From: Desulfovibrio sp.
GTDB taxonomy: Bacteria; Desulfobacterota; Desulfovibrionia; Desulfovibrionales; Desulfovibrionaceae
Assembly (NCBI GenBank): GCA_017396005.1
Contig: JAFQNG010000073.1
Coordinates: 1-48,643, forward strand
Direction of reading: 5' to 3'
DNA: 48,643 bases
Position numbers and translations under genes: made by a program
Part shown: positions 1 through 6,527 of the stretch, in pieces
Numbering within the stretch: position 1 is the first letter of the stretch
Layout: every line of letters starts with the position of its first letter
The notes under the pieces: model-generated
Seen by the model: only the letters and a program-made list of their open reading frames with translations
Told to the model about the DNA's origin: nothing
The model's database searches: none

Positions 1-20
1 ATTTCCGGGCCTAGCCTGGA

Positions 21-81
21 CGCTGCCGGGGTTCTTCACACTGAAAGGCAATGTGAGGGGATAGGCTCGACCCCGGCAGCG
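21..81. repeat. Long inverted repeat, possible structured RNA
   Basis: Positions 21-32 and 70-81 form a perfect 12-bp stem. Inside it a second 5-bp stem (36-40 with 52-56) could form. No T-run follows, so it is not a typical intrinsic terminator on the + strand. It lies at the left edge just beyond the 3' end of the repressor gene, inside the mobile element. It could be a small RNA, a terminator for a gene outside the window, or a protein-binding site. I do not recognise a family. Confidence 0.5.
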
Positions 82-131
82 ATACAGATAAAGGGTTGTG
101 CCATGTGGCGTTCAGCTTTTCTCAAAACGGA

Positions 132-611
132 TCACTCGTGCCCTTCGCCTACCTTGCCGGTATTTGTCACAGCGGCTTGGTCGCTGGCACCCTCAATGAG
201 CAGGCGCGTGGTGAGCTTGCGGTTGAGGCGATCTGCCTCCCGAAGCTCAGCCTCCACTTCGCTCAGGCGTTTTTTAAGATCCTCATACTCCTTGCGCGAT
301 ACAGCCGCTTCATCAACAGCGAATGACTCTCCTTGGACAGGTGCATCAGTCTGTAATATTGCAGTCTTTTTGGCTGCTTTCGGTTCAACGAACATCTCTC
401 CCTCTCCCCAGAGCAGCCAGTCGCGGCTCACTGTCGGGTAGGTACGAAGAATGTCCATTATGAGAGTAAGCCGGATTTTCCGTTGGCCTTCCTCGTTAAG
501 GTAGCCATTGAAAGTGGATTGCTGCCAACCGATTTTTTTAGCAAAGGCAGTTTGACTATTTTTTTCAACTTTTTCAATAAGTTGCAAAATTCTATTGAAT
601 AAATTTTTCAT
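132..611 (-). CDS. CI-like phage repressor, N-terminal HTH type
   Basis: This 159-aa protein has an N-terminal helix-turn-helix region (about residues 15-65: a conserved QTAFAKKIGW-type start, then QSTFNGYL) of the Bac_phage_CI repressor type, which binds operators to hold a prophage silent. The C-terminal part (about 105-140) is charged and predicted coiled coil. No LexA-like serine/lysine autoprotease domain is visible, so induction by self-cleavage is not supported. It is divergent from the gene at 697, and the 85-bp gap holds a promoter and an operator-like dyad, the usual layout of a lysogeny switch. Its ribosome binding site is weak and AT-rich. The family call is by motif recognition only. 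Confidence 0.75.
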   Translation of the reverse strand: MKNLFNRILQLIEKVEKNSQTAFAKKIGWQQSTFNGYLNEEGQRKIRLTLIMDILRTYPTVSRDWLLWGEGEMFVEPKAAKKTAILQTDAPVQGESFAVDEAAVSRKEYEDLKKRLSEVEAELREADRLNRKLTTRLLIEGASDQAAVTNTGKVGEGHE

Positions 612-629
612 TAATAATCATTTTTTCGT

Positions 630-659
630 TTGACATGCAACCGAAAATACGGTTAACAT
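630..659 (+). promoter_or_regulatory. Early promoter with overlapping operator-like dyad
   Basis: TTGACA at 630-635 is followed after 18 bp by TAACAT at 654-659. Between them lies the inverted repeat AACCG (639-643) / CGGTT (650-654). A repressor bound here would cover the promoter of the rightward early genes and probably the leftward promoter of the repressor gene too. The motif is seen directly; assignment to the repressor is inference. Confidence 0.5.
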
Positions 660-696
660 TCTTTCAACAAAACATTTCCAGCAAGTTGAGGTTCTC

Positions 697-1107
697 ATGT
701 CCGACCTTGGTATCAGAAAACCGGCACTTTTCTCAGCCCACCCCGGCCATGCTGTCATCATGGAGCACCTGCATGAAACCTTTCTGGCTGTTTGTGCCAG
801 TGAGAATTTTGATAATTCCTTTTCGGCCAACAGAGCTGCCCTTTCTGGTTTGTTTCATCTTTACGAAATATTGAACCACCTTCAGGAAGAGGGTCGGCAA
901 AGCCCGATAAAAGGTTTTGAGATTGATGTATCAAAGGATTTTCCTCTGGCTGTCAGTTTGCTCAACATACATTTGCGGCGCAGTGATCCTCAAGAGGTAA
1001 AGGAAAATGCCTTTCGTGTAGCCTATGTACTTCAAAACTACAAATACATGCTCGGGAGCCTGAATGGCGAAACTGTCAGTCGGATAAGAGATTTCCTTCA
1101 TGTGTGA
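697..1107 (+). CDS. Hypothetical early phage protein
   Basis: This 136-aa protein is the first gene of the rightward operon, directly behind the operator region, with a GAGG ribosome binding site 5-6 nt before the ATG. It appears soluble and largely helical with no membrane segment or cysteine pattern. Its 3' end overlaps the 3' end of the opposite-strand gene at 1076-1429 by about 30 bp. I recognise no family. Position suggests a Cro-like or anti-repressor slot, but no HTH is evident, so no function is claimed. Confidence 0.55.
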   Translation: MSDLGIRKPALFSAHPGHAVIMEHLHETFLAVCASENFDNSFSANRAALSGLFHLYEILNHLQEEGRQSPIKGFEIDVSKDFPLAVSLLNIHLRRSDPQEVKENAFRVAYVLQNYKYMLGSLNGETVSRIRDFLHV

Positions 1108-1429
1108 GTTTTTTTTCGAGCAGTTCAGGTTTTTCTCCGAGAAGGGTACTTCTTCTGAGTATACTCAAGGCCGCACGGGCAGAATCAAAAAGATGGGATG
1201 TAGTATCGCTTTCGTTAATCAGGCCAGCAGCGTAATGCATGGCTGTGCGTACAGTACGGATATATTCACGAACACCATGCATATTGGAAATGGAATTTAC
1301 AGTGGCGGCACGGTGCAGAAAATCCAACAGAAATTCTACCGTACCGAGTGAGGCCAGAGCCTTTTCCCTGGAGTGTTCCGCTTCAGAGAGCAGGTCATCC
1401 AGTCGCTGAAGTACCAAGGGGATACGCAT
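1076..1429 (-). CDS. Hypothetical element-borne protein
   Basis: This 117-aa, helix-rich, soluble protein is encoded against the flow of the early operon. A longer version starting at 1450 is possible. I prefer 1429 because a GGTGG-type ribosome binding site precedes it. Its start is only 36 bp from the divergent start at 1466, so the two genes share a very short control region. It resembles nothing I can name. Small opposite-strand genes in prophage early regions are often morons expressed in the lysogen, but that is inference. Confidence 0.4.
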   Translation of the reverse strand: MRIPLVLQRLDDLLSEAEHSREKALASLGTVEFLLDFLHRAATVNSISNMHGVREYIRTVRTAMHYAAGLINESDTTSHLFDSARAALSILRRSTLLGEKPELLEKKLTHEGNLLSD

Positions 1430-1465
1430 AAACCCACCACCGTACAACATTTTGAAGAGGCAAAC

Positions 1466-1759
1466 ATGCAGTCAATGAAAACATTATCACAAAATGACCT
1501 GACCCGGCAAGAACGGCTCTTTATCTGGATGCGGCGCGAAGGGCACACCAACAGGGCTGTTGCCAAGGCGTTGGGGGTAGGAATCACCAGCATTACGCGC
1601 TGGATCGCAGCTGACACTATCCCTACCCGTCGACATCGACAGCTTGTGGATTTTGGTTTTCCCGAAGAACTGCTGCCTCCTGCCAAGGATATTTCTTCCG
1701 GCCCAAAGCTGGGCAGCAGCTGGCCAGAATCCCGTAAACGGGCGACTGCTGCCCAGTAG
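1466..1759 (+). CDS. Small HTH DNA-binding protein
   Basis: This is a 97-aa protein; the start at 1466 is chosen for its GAAGAGG ribosome binding site. Residues about 12-45 (TRQERLFIWMRREGHTNRA then VAKALGVGITSITRWIAAD) form a clear helix-turn-helix of the transposase/phage regulator kind. It probably binds DNA as a regulator of the element, possibly the Cro counterpart of the repressor at 132-611. The C-terminal third is basic and probably disordered. Confidence 0.6.
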   Translation: MQSMKTLSQNDLTRQERLFIWMRREGHTNRAVAKALGVGITSITRWIAADTIPTRRHRQLVDFGFPEELLPPAKDISSGPKLGSSWPESRKRATAAQ

Positions 1760-1824
1760 GGGCAGATACATCACGCTAGCTACTTTTTCACTGTGCGTCA
1801 CGCAAACCAGAAGGAAATATTCGC

Positions 1825-2274
1825 ATGTCAAACCTCACCGCCATATGCCAGGCAATGGTCAAGAACGCGCCCAACGGGCTCTCAGCCGAGCAGGTAGCTG
1901 ACGTGCTGGGCCGCCCGTATCCCACCATGATGAGCGAGCTTTCGCAGCAGCCCGGCCACAAGCTGGGGGCAGAGGCCATGCTGGCTCTGATGCGGGCCAC
2001 GGAAGGGCGTGCGCCCATGCACTATATGGCGCGTGAGCTCAACGGTGTCTTTGTGGAAATGCCGCACGTGCGCGTCTCCGGACACGAAGTGACCAGGGGC
2101 CTTGTGGCCTGCATCAGCGAGTTTGGAGAATTTGCGGCACAAGTAGCCCGTTCTCTCGATGACGGCAGCATAAGTGCAGAGGAGCTGGCCCGTATCTGTG
2201 CCGAAGGGCAGGACGCGCTTACGGCCATCCTCAAGGTCATGGAGCTGGCTCGGCAGGCTCGCAAGGAGCAGTAA
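1825..2274 (+). CDS. Phage regulatory protein, CII (CP76)-like
   Basis: This 149-aa protein has the overall pattern of the Phage_CP76/CII family: an N-terminal HTH-like segment (about 18-50), a stretch matching the family spacing around residues 45-60, and helical C-terminal residues (about 85-145) that in the family mediate oligomerisation. CII-type proteins activate repressor or integrase promoters when the lysis-lysogeny decision is made. It sits in the early operon between a Cro-like HTH gene and several tiny genes. The assignment rests on pattern rather than a database match. Confidence 0.6.
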   Translation: MSNLTAICQAMVKNAPNGLSAEQVADVLGRPYPTMMSELSQQPGHKLGAEAMLALMRATEGRAPMHYMARELNGVFVEMPHVRVSGHEVTRGLVACISEFGEFAAQVARSLDDGSISAEELARICAEGQDALTAILKVMELARQARKEQ

Positions 2275-2289
2275 GTAGAAAATGAAAAT

Positions 2290-2320
2290 GCCCCTGTGCT
2301 GGTCACAACAGCACAGGGGC
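2290..2320 (+). terminator. Strong hairpin between early genes
   Basis: A perfect 12-bp stem (2290-2301 with 2309-2320, 7-nt loop) lies 16 bp after the CII-like gene and just before the ribosome binding site of the next gene. There is no T-run, so it may act as an RNA-processing or stability element, or as a site for an antiterminator, rather than a simple intrinsic terminator. Confidence 0.5.
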
Positions 2321-2343
2321 CAAACTCCCGAAGGAGTAAACGG

Positions 2344-2499
2344 ATGAACAAACACTATTTCACCCCACCCCGTACTGTCAAGCCCGTGAGCTATATTTTG
2401 ACCCTCAATGGCAGCAAAATGCGCGTCCAGGCCAGCCACAGAGCCATGCTTGAGCTTGTACGTCTGCTCTTGCCCAGAGCGCAGGAGGTGCGAGCATGA
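2344..2499 (+). CDS. Small hypothetical protein (51 aa)
   Basis: The start at 2344 follows an AAGGAG ribosome binding site with good spacing. The product is 51 aa, basic, with no recognised family. Its stop codon overlaps the start of the next gene (ATGA), so the two are translationally coupled. Small genes of this type fill the early regions of many temperate phages. Confidence 0.55.
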   Translation: MNKHYFTPPRTVKPVSYILTLNGSKMRVQASHRAMLELVRLLLPRAQEVRA

Positions 2500-2612
2500 T
2501 CTACGCCTTTGCACTGCTTTCAGCTGTTGCACTGGGTATCGCTCTACTGGGGGAGTACAAGGAACAACAGCGGCTACACCATATGGCTGATGAAGTGAGG
2601 AACCGCCGATGA
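2496..2612 (+). CDS. Tiny single-span membrane protein (38 aa)
   Basis: This 38-aa ORF begins ATG ATC TAC at 2496, overlaps the preceding stop by 4 nt, and its own stop overlaps the ATG at 2609 by 4 nt. Residues about 3-18 are hydrophobic (AFALLSAVALGIALLG) and the tail is charged, giving a one-pass membrane protein. The double overlap makes it the missing link of a continuous coupled gene chain, the best evidence that it is translated. Function unknown. Confidence 0.55.
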   Translation: MIYAFALLSAVALGIALLGEYKEQQRLHHMADEVRNRR

Positions 2613-3094
2613 AAGCACTGACCATCTATACTGCTGCGTCTTTCAGGATGATCCACGCCGTGAAGCTTTTTCATATGGCTGTGCGTGAGCGCATCCCCAA
2701 TGTCACCATCCTGGACTGGACAACCAAGGCCACACCTCCAGACGGCCTTACCCCGGCCCAACGCCGGGAATGGTTTGACACTGAGCAGAGTGGCGGCCAG
2801 GTCTACGCCTTTTGCCGAGACGCCTGTGTCAGTGCGGATGTGGTGATCTATCTCGGCCAGTCCGGTCAGGACGCGGGCGTGGAAGTGGGCATGGCAGTAT
2901 CGGCGGGTGTGCCTGTCATCGGTGTGCGCGGCCCCCTGGAGGCGCCCGGCCTTATGCTTCACGGGGCAGTGAATGTCTGGTGCTACGACATAGAGCAGGT
3001 CATTGTGCTGCTCACCCGTCTGGCCGGGCAGTGCTCTGGAGTGGATTGCCTGGACTGCAAGGCCCTGGACATCTGCACCAGGGCAGAGAGGTAA
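2609..3094 (+). CDS. Nucleoside 2-deoxyribosyltransferase-like protein
   Basis: This 161-aa protein has a Rossmann-like pattern: an N-terminal strand ending in TAASF, a helix, then the segment VSADVVIYL and the loop GQDAGVEVGMAVSAGVPVIG, which matches the nucleoside 2-deoxyribosyltransferase fold where the acidic residue of the G-x-E-x-G loop is catalytic in true enzymes. Phages use such proteins in nucleotide salvage, but related fold members have other roles. The C-terminus has a cysteine cluster (CSGVDCLDCKALDIC) that could bind metal and is not standard for the enzyme family. Fold moderately sure, reaction not. Confidence 0.55.
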   Translation: MKALTIYTAASFRMIHAVKLFHMAVRERIPNVTILDWTTKATPPDGLTPAQRREWFDTEQSGGQVYAFCRDACVSADVVIYLGQSGQDAGVEVGMAVSAGVPVIGVRGPLEAPGLMLHGAVNVWCYDIEQVIVLLTRLAGQCSGVDCLDCKALDICTRAER

Positions 3095-3097
3095 ATC

Positions 3098-3568
3098 ATG
3101 CAGGAGTATACCCCTTCATTCCCTCCTGTGCCCATACAGCATTCGCGCTGCGTCATGGCCGTGAGTGTGGCAAAGGCTGTCATGCAGTTATTCAAGGAAC
3201 CTGCTGACAAGGCATTGATCGGGCAGCTGCAGAAGATACGGCGCTGGCTGGATGACTGTGAAAAGCAGATCAGAGAACGCCCGCTTTCCCGTGGGGCACA
3301 GCGCGACATTGATCGCAAACTGAGCCATCTGGACGCAGCCTTCAATGTGAAGGACCTGGATGACGAGGCGCTCTTCCAGCGCGTCTGCACTTTGGTCTGG
3401 ACGGCAGATACCTTCATTCTGGATGTGCGCTGTACCTGTCCAGAGTTTCGCACGGCGCGTTGCTGGCGTTACTTATGGCAGACCTGGGGCACCCTGGCAG
3501 AGGCATTGCTTAAAATTTGCCCCGGTGCGGATGAGCAGGGCTGTGCCCTGTATGAGAGGGCGGCATGA
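3098..3568 (+). CDS. Hypothetical phage protein (156 aa)
   Basis: A soluble 156-aa protein starting 3 nt after the previous stop and ending in a 4-nt overlap with the next gene, so it belongs firmly to the early operon. The middle is helical and charged; the C-terminal half has several cysteines (CTCPEFRTARC, then CPGADEQGC) that might bind a metal. I recognise no family. Confidence 0.55.
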   Translation: MQEYTPSFPPVPIQHSRCVMAVSVAKAVMQLFKEPADKALIGQLQKIRRWLDDCEKQIRERPLSRGAQRDIDRKLSHLDAAFNVKDLDDEALFQRVCTLVWTADTFILDVRCTCPEFRTARCWRYLWQTWGTLAEALLKICPGADEQGCALYERAA

Positions 3569-4041
3569 GCGAATTGTACCCTGTTGCAGACTGGCCCGGT
3601 TACAGCGTCAACCGCCTGGGGCAGGTCTTCAGCGAATACGGCGACCTGACCTGTGACAGCAGCGGCAAATACACGCTTCGTCACAGGTCAGGCAGGAAGC
3701 AGAAAAAGCTGCATGTGGGCACTATCATGGAACTGGCCGGCCTGCTCGTAAGCACGGATTCGTATCAGCAGCAGGAAGATGAAGAGGTGGCCGCTCTGCG
3801 GCGTGAATGTGACGCCCTGCGGGCCGTGGAGGCAGAACTGCGAGCCCATCTGGCAATGGCAGAGCAGACCATTGCCCGTGGCCGCAAGCTCAACGGCCAC
3901 CTTCTCCACCTGGTGCGCGGTAGGCAGCAAGACTCCGAGCCGGATCGGCACAGAGAGAAAACATCAAGGCATACGGCAAGGGTAAGGCAGGCTGCACAGG
4001 ATCAGCCGGAGCCGCTGGATTTGTATGAATGGGATATGTGA
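3565..4041 (+). CDS. NUMOD4-like N-terminus with coiled coil
   Basis: Residues about 5-25 (PVADWPGYSVNRLGQVFSEY) fit the NUMOD4 motif, a small DNA-binding module normally attached to HNH homing endonucleases. No HNH nuclease follows; residues about 70-112 form a heptad-rich coiled coil and the tail is basic. It may be a DNA-binding protein derived from a homing nuclease. It overlaps the previous gene by 4 nt and lies 11 bp before the excisionase start. Confidence 0.5.
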   Translation: MSELYPVADWPGYSVNRLGQVFSEYGDLTCDSSGKYTLRHRSGRKQKKLHVGTIMELAGLLVSTDSYQQQEDEEVAALRRECDALRAVEAELRAHLAMAEQTIARGRKLNGHLLHLVRGRQQDSEPDRHREKTSRHTARVRQAAQDQPEPLDLYEWDM

Positions 4042-4052
4042 GAGAGGTCCAT

Positions 4053-4373
4053 ATGAGCCAGATCGTTGTCATAAGCCCTACAGAATTGCATTCGCTGGTG
4101 GCCAGAGCTGTGCAAGAAGGTGTACAGTCAGCCATACGGTCAACAAGTCAGCCCCTGGCAGATATGAATGAGAAGCAGGCTTCTCTGTACCTTGGAATTG
4201 CAGCTGATACTCTTCGCGGTTGGCGTGTGCAGAAAACAGGGCCTGCCTATTATAAATCTGGACGTTCGGTACGTTACTCCAAAACAGATCTGGATGAATG
4301 GAAGCGGGCTAATCGGGTTCTGACTGCGGATTCTCTGGAAATTCAGGAGCGCCTTCATGGAATGTCGTACTGA
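4053..4373 (+). CDS. xis: Excisionase-like HTH protein
   Basis: A 106-aa protein with start at 4053 behind GAGAGAGG. Residues about 38-90 carry a winged-helix MerR/excisionase-type HTH: MNEKQASLYLGIAADTLRGW followed by a basic wing with KSGRSVRYSKTDLDEW. Such proteins bind near the attachment site and steer the integrase toward excision. It is the last gene of the early operon, and its 3' end overlaps the 3' end of the integrase on the other strand by 65 bp, so transcription of one may interfere with the other. Confidence 0.7.
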   Translation: MSQIVVISPTELHSLVARAVQEGVQSAIRSTSQPLADMNEKQASLYLGIAADTLRGWRVQKTGPAYYKSGRSVRYSKTDLDEWKRANRVLTADSLEIQERLHGMSY

Positions 4374-5520
4374 TGGTTTGCGCCGTAATGCTGCGCGTGG
4401 CGTCCATAAGATGGCTATACCTCTTGGTCATTTCAAGAGAATGATGACCAAGTCTGTCTGCGATGGTGAGCTGCCCCTGTCCTCCACAGGCAAGCCAGGA
4501 AGCGTAGGTGTGTCTGAGGGTATGAAAGACAACACGCTGTCGCCTGTCCTGAATTTTGAGCATGACAGAGCTGCCGTCTGGCCGTCTGATGACTTCGCCG
4601 GTATCATTCAGGCCAAGGGCGTCCACCGCACGGTTGAAAGTTTCGGATGCTGCTTTCATGACGCCCCCGTCACGAGCCGGAAAGAGCAGATCTGTCAGCG
4701 ATCTCTTAGGCAATGTGTGCAGGGCAGCAGCCACCTCATCCGTCATGACGGCGTGGCGGGCACGTCCACTCTTGGATTCTGCAATATAAATGGTATTGCT
4801 TTCAAAGCGCACATCCCCACAGCGCAGACGGGCAATTTCTCCGAAGCGCAGGCCGCAGTGCAGGCTGACCAAAGCCATGAGCCATGTCTGCCTGCTTCTG
4901 CGATACAGCTCGTCCAGCAAGGCTCTGGCTTCCTGGGGAGTGAGAAAACGCTCACGAGAGCTATTCGTCTTGGGCATAGTAAGCCCGTTAAAAGGCATCG
5001 GCCCTGTGTAGAGCTTCCACAAGCTCATGCGCCGCATGATTCTTCGGACAAGCCCTATCGCATGGCGTATCGTCTGGGGGGATTTTCCGGCGGCTCGCAT
5101 GTCACCCATGAGCTGATCAAGGCGGTGAGCAGTGATCTGATGCAAGGGGAGGGAACACAGAGGCTTGAGGTGGCCACGGATCAGGCTTTTATCAGGGGCG
5201 CTGTTTTTGCCACTGGCATCAAGCCATTCTATAAGATACCGCTCCCATGCCTGGCCCAAAGTCATGGAAGAAGCGCGAGGCATGGGAACTCCGCCCATAG
5301 CCGCAGATGTTTTGGCTTCATTGACCAGCCGAGACCGCATCTCAGCGGCAAGCGCAGCGCTGAACCCTTCGCTGGCCCAACCTACATCCTTGCGCACTCG
5401 CTTGCCGGTGGCATCTCGGTAGTCTATGGTAAAGCAGACATCAGGACGCCCCTTGTAACGGCGTTCGCTGCTTTCCCTGGCTTGAACCCCGGCGTACTTT
5501 GTGCTTTTGCGCTTGCTCAT
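4309..5520 (-). CDS. int: Tyrosine recombinase (phage integrase)
   Basis: This 403-aa integrase inserts and excises the element at the neighbouring tRNA-Arg gene. An N-terminal arm-binding region (about 1-70) and a SAM-like core-binding domain (about 85-180) precede the catalytic domain (about 190-380). The catalytic set is visible: R225 (CGLRFGEI), K250, H333-x-x-R336 (HTLRHTYAS), H359 (LGHHSLEMT) and Y368 (KRYSHL). I place the start at 5520 (MSKRK) instead of further upstream because the protein begins there with a typical integrase sequence. The gene ends head-on into the excisionase and its start lies about 160 bp from the attachment half-site. It looks intact. Confidence 0.93.
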   Translation of the reverse strand: MSKRKSTKYAGVQARESSERRYKGRPDVCFTIDYRDATGKRVRKDVGWASEGFSAALAAEMRSRLVNEAKTSAAMGGVPMPRASSMTLGQAWERYLIEWLDASGKNSAPDKSLIRGHLKPLCSLPLHQITAHRLDQLMGDMRAAGKSPQTIRHAIGLVRRIMRRMSLWKLYTGPMPFNGLTMPKTNSSRERFLTPQEARALLDELYRRSRQTWLMALVSLHCGLRFGEIARLRCGDVRFESNTIYIAESKSGRARHAVMTDEVAAALHTLPKRSLTDLLFPARDGGVMKAASETFNRAVDALGLNDTGEVIRRPDGSSVMLKIQDRRQRVVFHTLRHTYASWLACGGQGQLTIADRLGHHSLEMTKRYSHLMDATRSITAQTISTTFHEGAPEFPENPQSEPD

Positions 5521-5679
5521 CGTGCGACCCCATTGCGACCGTGGATCGTAGTTTGCGACATGATTGCGACCTATCGGCAATCTCTCGTAATCTCTCAAAA
5601 AGCTAGAACTGCTTGGATTTACTGTGTTTCCTACAACAGTACACGGGGGCAAGCAAGCACATCTTTTACACAGATTCGC

Positions 5680-5724
5680 CTCCTAAGCTGTAGGCCGCAG
5701 GTTCGATTCCTGCCGGGCACACCA
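5680..5724 (+). other. attR: 3' fragment of tRNA-Arg(CCT)
   Basis: The segment contains the anticodon loop CTCCTAA (anticodon CCT at 5682-5684), the 3' anticodon strand, the T arm (GCAGG at 5697-5701, TTCGATT loop, CCTGC at 5709-5713), the 3' acceptor strand and an encoded CCA at 5722-5724. The bases before it do not pair with the anticodon 3' strand, so the 5' half is missing. Next to an integrase this is the right-hand half-site left by integration. The intact tRNA and attL should lie left of the window. Confidence 0.85.
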
Positions 5725-5732
5725 AGAAAATC

Positions 5733-5770
5733 AAGGGGTTACGGAAAATCACCGTAGCCCCTTTAAAATT
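5733..5770 (+). terminator. Terminator of the tRNA-Arg gene
   Basis: A 12-bp stem with one G-U-type mismatch (5733-5744 with 5752-5763, 7-nt loop) followed by TAAAATTTT. It follows the tRNA fragment directly and is most likely the original host terminator of the tRNA gene, which supports the view that host DNA starts right of 5724. Confidence 0.75.
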
Positions 5771-5771
5771 T

Positions 5772-5821
5772 TGTCACCCACCTGTCACCCAGATGGATAC
5801 TGTCACCCGTCTGTGTCACCC
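5772..5821. repeat. Four TGTCACCC direct repeats
   Basis: TGTCACCC occurs at 5772-5779, 5783-5790, 5801-5808 and 5814-5821, with start-to-start spacings of 11, 18 and 13 bp. The cluster lies 50-100 bp beyond the attachment core. Irregular spacing argues against a simple tandem array; arm-type sites of a recombinase, perhaps from another element that used the same tRNA, are one possibility. Confidence 0.55.
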
Positions 5822-6235
5822 ACATTCAGCCCCACACCATCAGCACAATCTGGCCTCATTCCCTGCCATCGAAAAAAATTTTTTTGATGCCACACACAGA
5901 CCCTGTCATCAGCAGAGACAGACCGCCCGGCAGAAAAGAAAGCCATCAGCCAGCCCCCAGACCACAGACCATCCCAACATCCAGCAGACAGCCCCAGACC
6001 GTAGACCGTCTTTTGCCCTGCAGGAGGAGGAAGCCCCTTTCCTGCCAGGTATCCCCAGCCCGAAGGACATCCCCAGACCAGAGGACATCACAAAGACTGC
6101 CATAGACCAGAGACAACCAGAGAGCCGGAGAGCATCCCCAGACCATCCCCAGAGCATCCCCATGCCATCGAGGAGCCGACACCGCCGCCACAGCTCCACC
6201 GCAGGCCAGAGCCTTTTGCCGTATGGCAGGCCAAA
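5822..6235. other. Low-complexity, non-coding repeat-rich stretch
   Basis: About 410 bp without a convincing gene. From about 5940 the + strand is dominated by C-rich, T-poor sequence with degenerate units built on CCCCAGACCATC-like words (for example around 5960, 5990, 6060-6080 and 6135-6165). Open frames exist on both strands only because of the skewed composition; their translations are low-complexity and lack ribosome binding sites. The right end (6169-6218) is a copy of a segment repeated at 7075. Confidence 0.5.
6169..6218 (+). repeat. Direct repeat copy 1 (~50 bp)
   Basis: This segment matches 7075-7122 nearly base for base, from CGAGGAGCCG through CACCGCCGCCACAGC to CAGGCCAGAGCCTTTTG, with one substitution and a 2-bp length difference. 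In this copy no gene is evident; in the second copy the same bases encode the proline-rich tail of the 105-aa protein on the + strand. Confidence 0.75.
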
Positions 6236-6263
6236 CAAAAAGGCCCCCAAGAACGAGGGCCTT
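6236..6263 (-). terminator. Intrinsic terminator for the small membrane genes
   Basis: Stem AAGGCCC (6240-6246) with GGGCCTT (6257-6263); on the minus strand it is followed by a run of five T (6237-6241 read in reverse). It lies 24 bp after the stop of the 23-aa gene and defines the end of that tiny operon. Confidence 0.7.
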
Positions 6264-6286
6264 GAAGAGCAAAGGTTAGATGCTGA

Positions 6287-6358
6287 TTATGTGGAGTATA
6301 TCCCGTATAGGCCGACAGCTACGACAAAAATGAACATTAGTATCAGGTAGGTAGTCAT
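6287..6358 (-). CDS. 23-aa single-span membrane microprotein
   Basis: The ORF reads MTTYLILMFIFVVAVGLY plus five more residues, almost entirely one transmembrane helix with a short polar end. The ATG is preceded by an AAAGGGGG ribosome binding site that lies inside the last codons of the upstream 55-aa gene, and an intrinsic terminator follows at 6236-6263. Start signal, coupling and terminator together support translation. Size and shape recall accessory subunits such as CydX/KdpF or type I toxins, but I cannot assign it. Confidence 0.55.
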   Translation of the reverse strand: MTTYLILMFIFVVAVGLYGIYST

Positions 6359-6359
6359 A

Positions 6360-6527
6360 TCAGTCCCCCTTTTTTGTCAACCAAAGGCCAAACGTGAAGG
6401 CCGTTATTGATAGTGCCAGCGCAAGCAGTCTAAGCGATGTATCCAGTGTGGGCTGAAAGCCGCCCACAATGAACGCTGCTACACTCGTATTTGAAAGCCA
6501 TGTTGCAAGATAACGCTTGATTTTCAT
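6360..6527 (-). CDS. Small two-span membrane protein (55 aa)
   Basis: Start chosen at 6527 behind GGAGAAGG; a TTG start at 6545 is possible. The 55-aa product has a short basic N-terminus (MKIKRYLATWLSN), a first hydrophobic span (about 14-25) and a second (about 33-50), ending KKGD. It is first in a two-gene unit with the 23-aa gene, whose ATG lies 1 nt beyond its stop. No function recognised. Confidence 0.6.
   Translation of the reverse strand: MKIKRYLATWLSNTSVAAFIVGGFQPTLDTSLRLLALALSITAFTFGLWLTKKGD

Noticed and set aside
4357-5757. 466-codon open frame on the + strand
   Set aside because: It is antisense to the integrase, whose catalytic residues are all present; the + frame has no family features and runs through the attachment site.
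5772-5821. TGTCACCC cluster as a CRISPR-like array
   Set aside because: Repeats are only 8 bp, spacing is irregular, and there are no cas genes.
5793-6350. 185-codon open frame in the C-rich tract
   Set aside because: Low-complexity translation rich in P, Q, R and H, no ribosome binding site, and open frames on both strands from composition alone.
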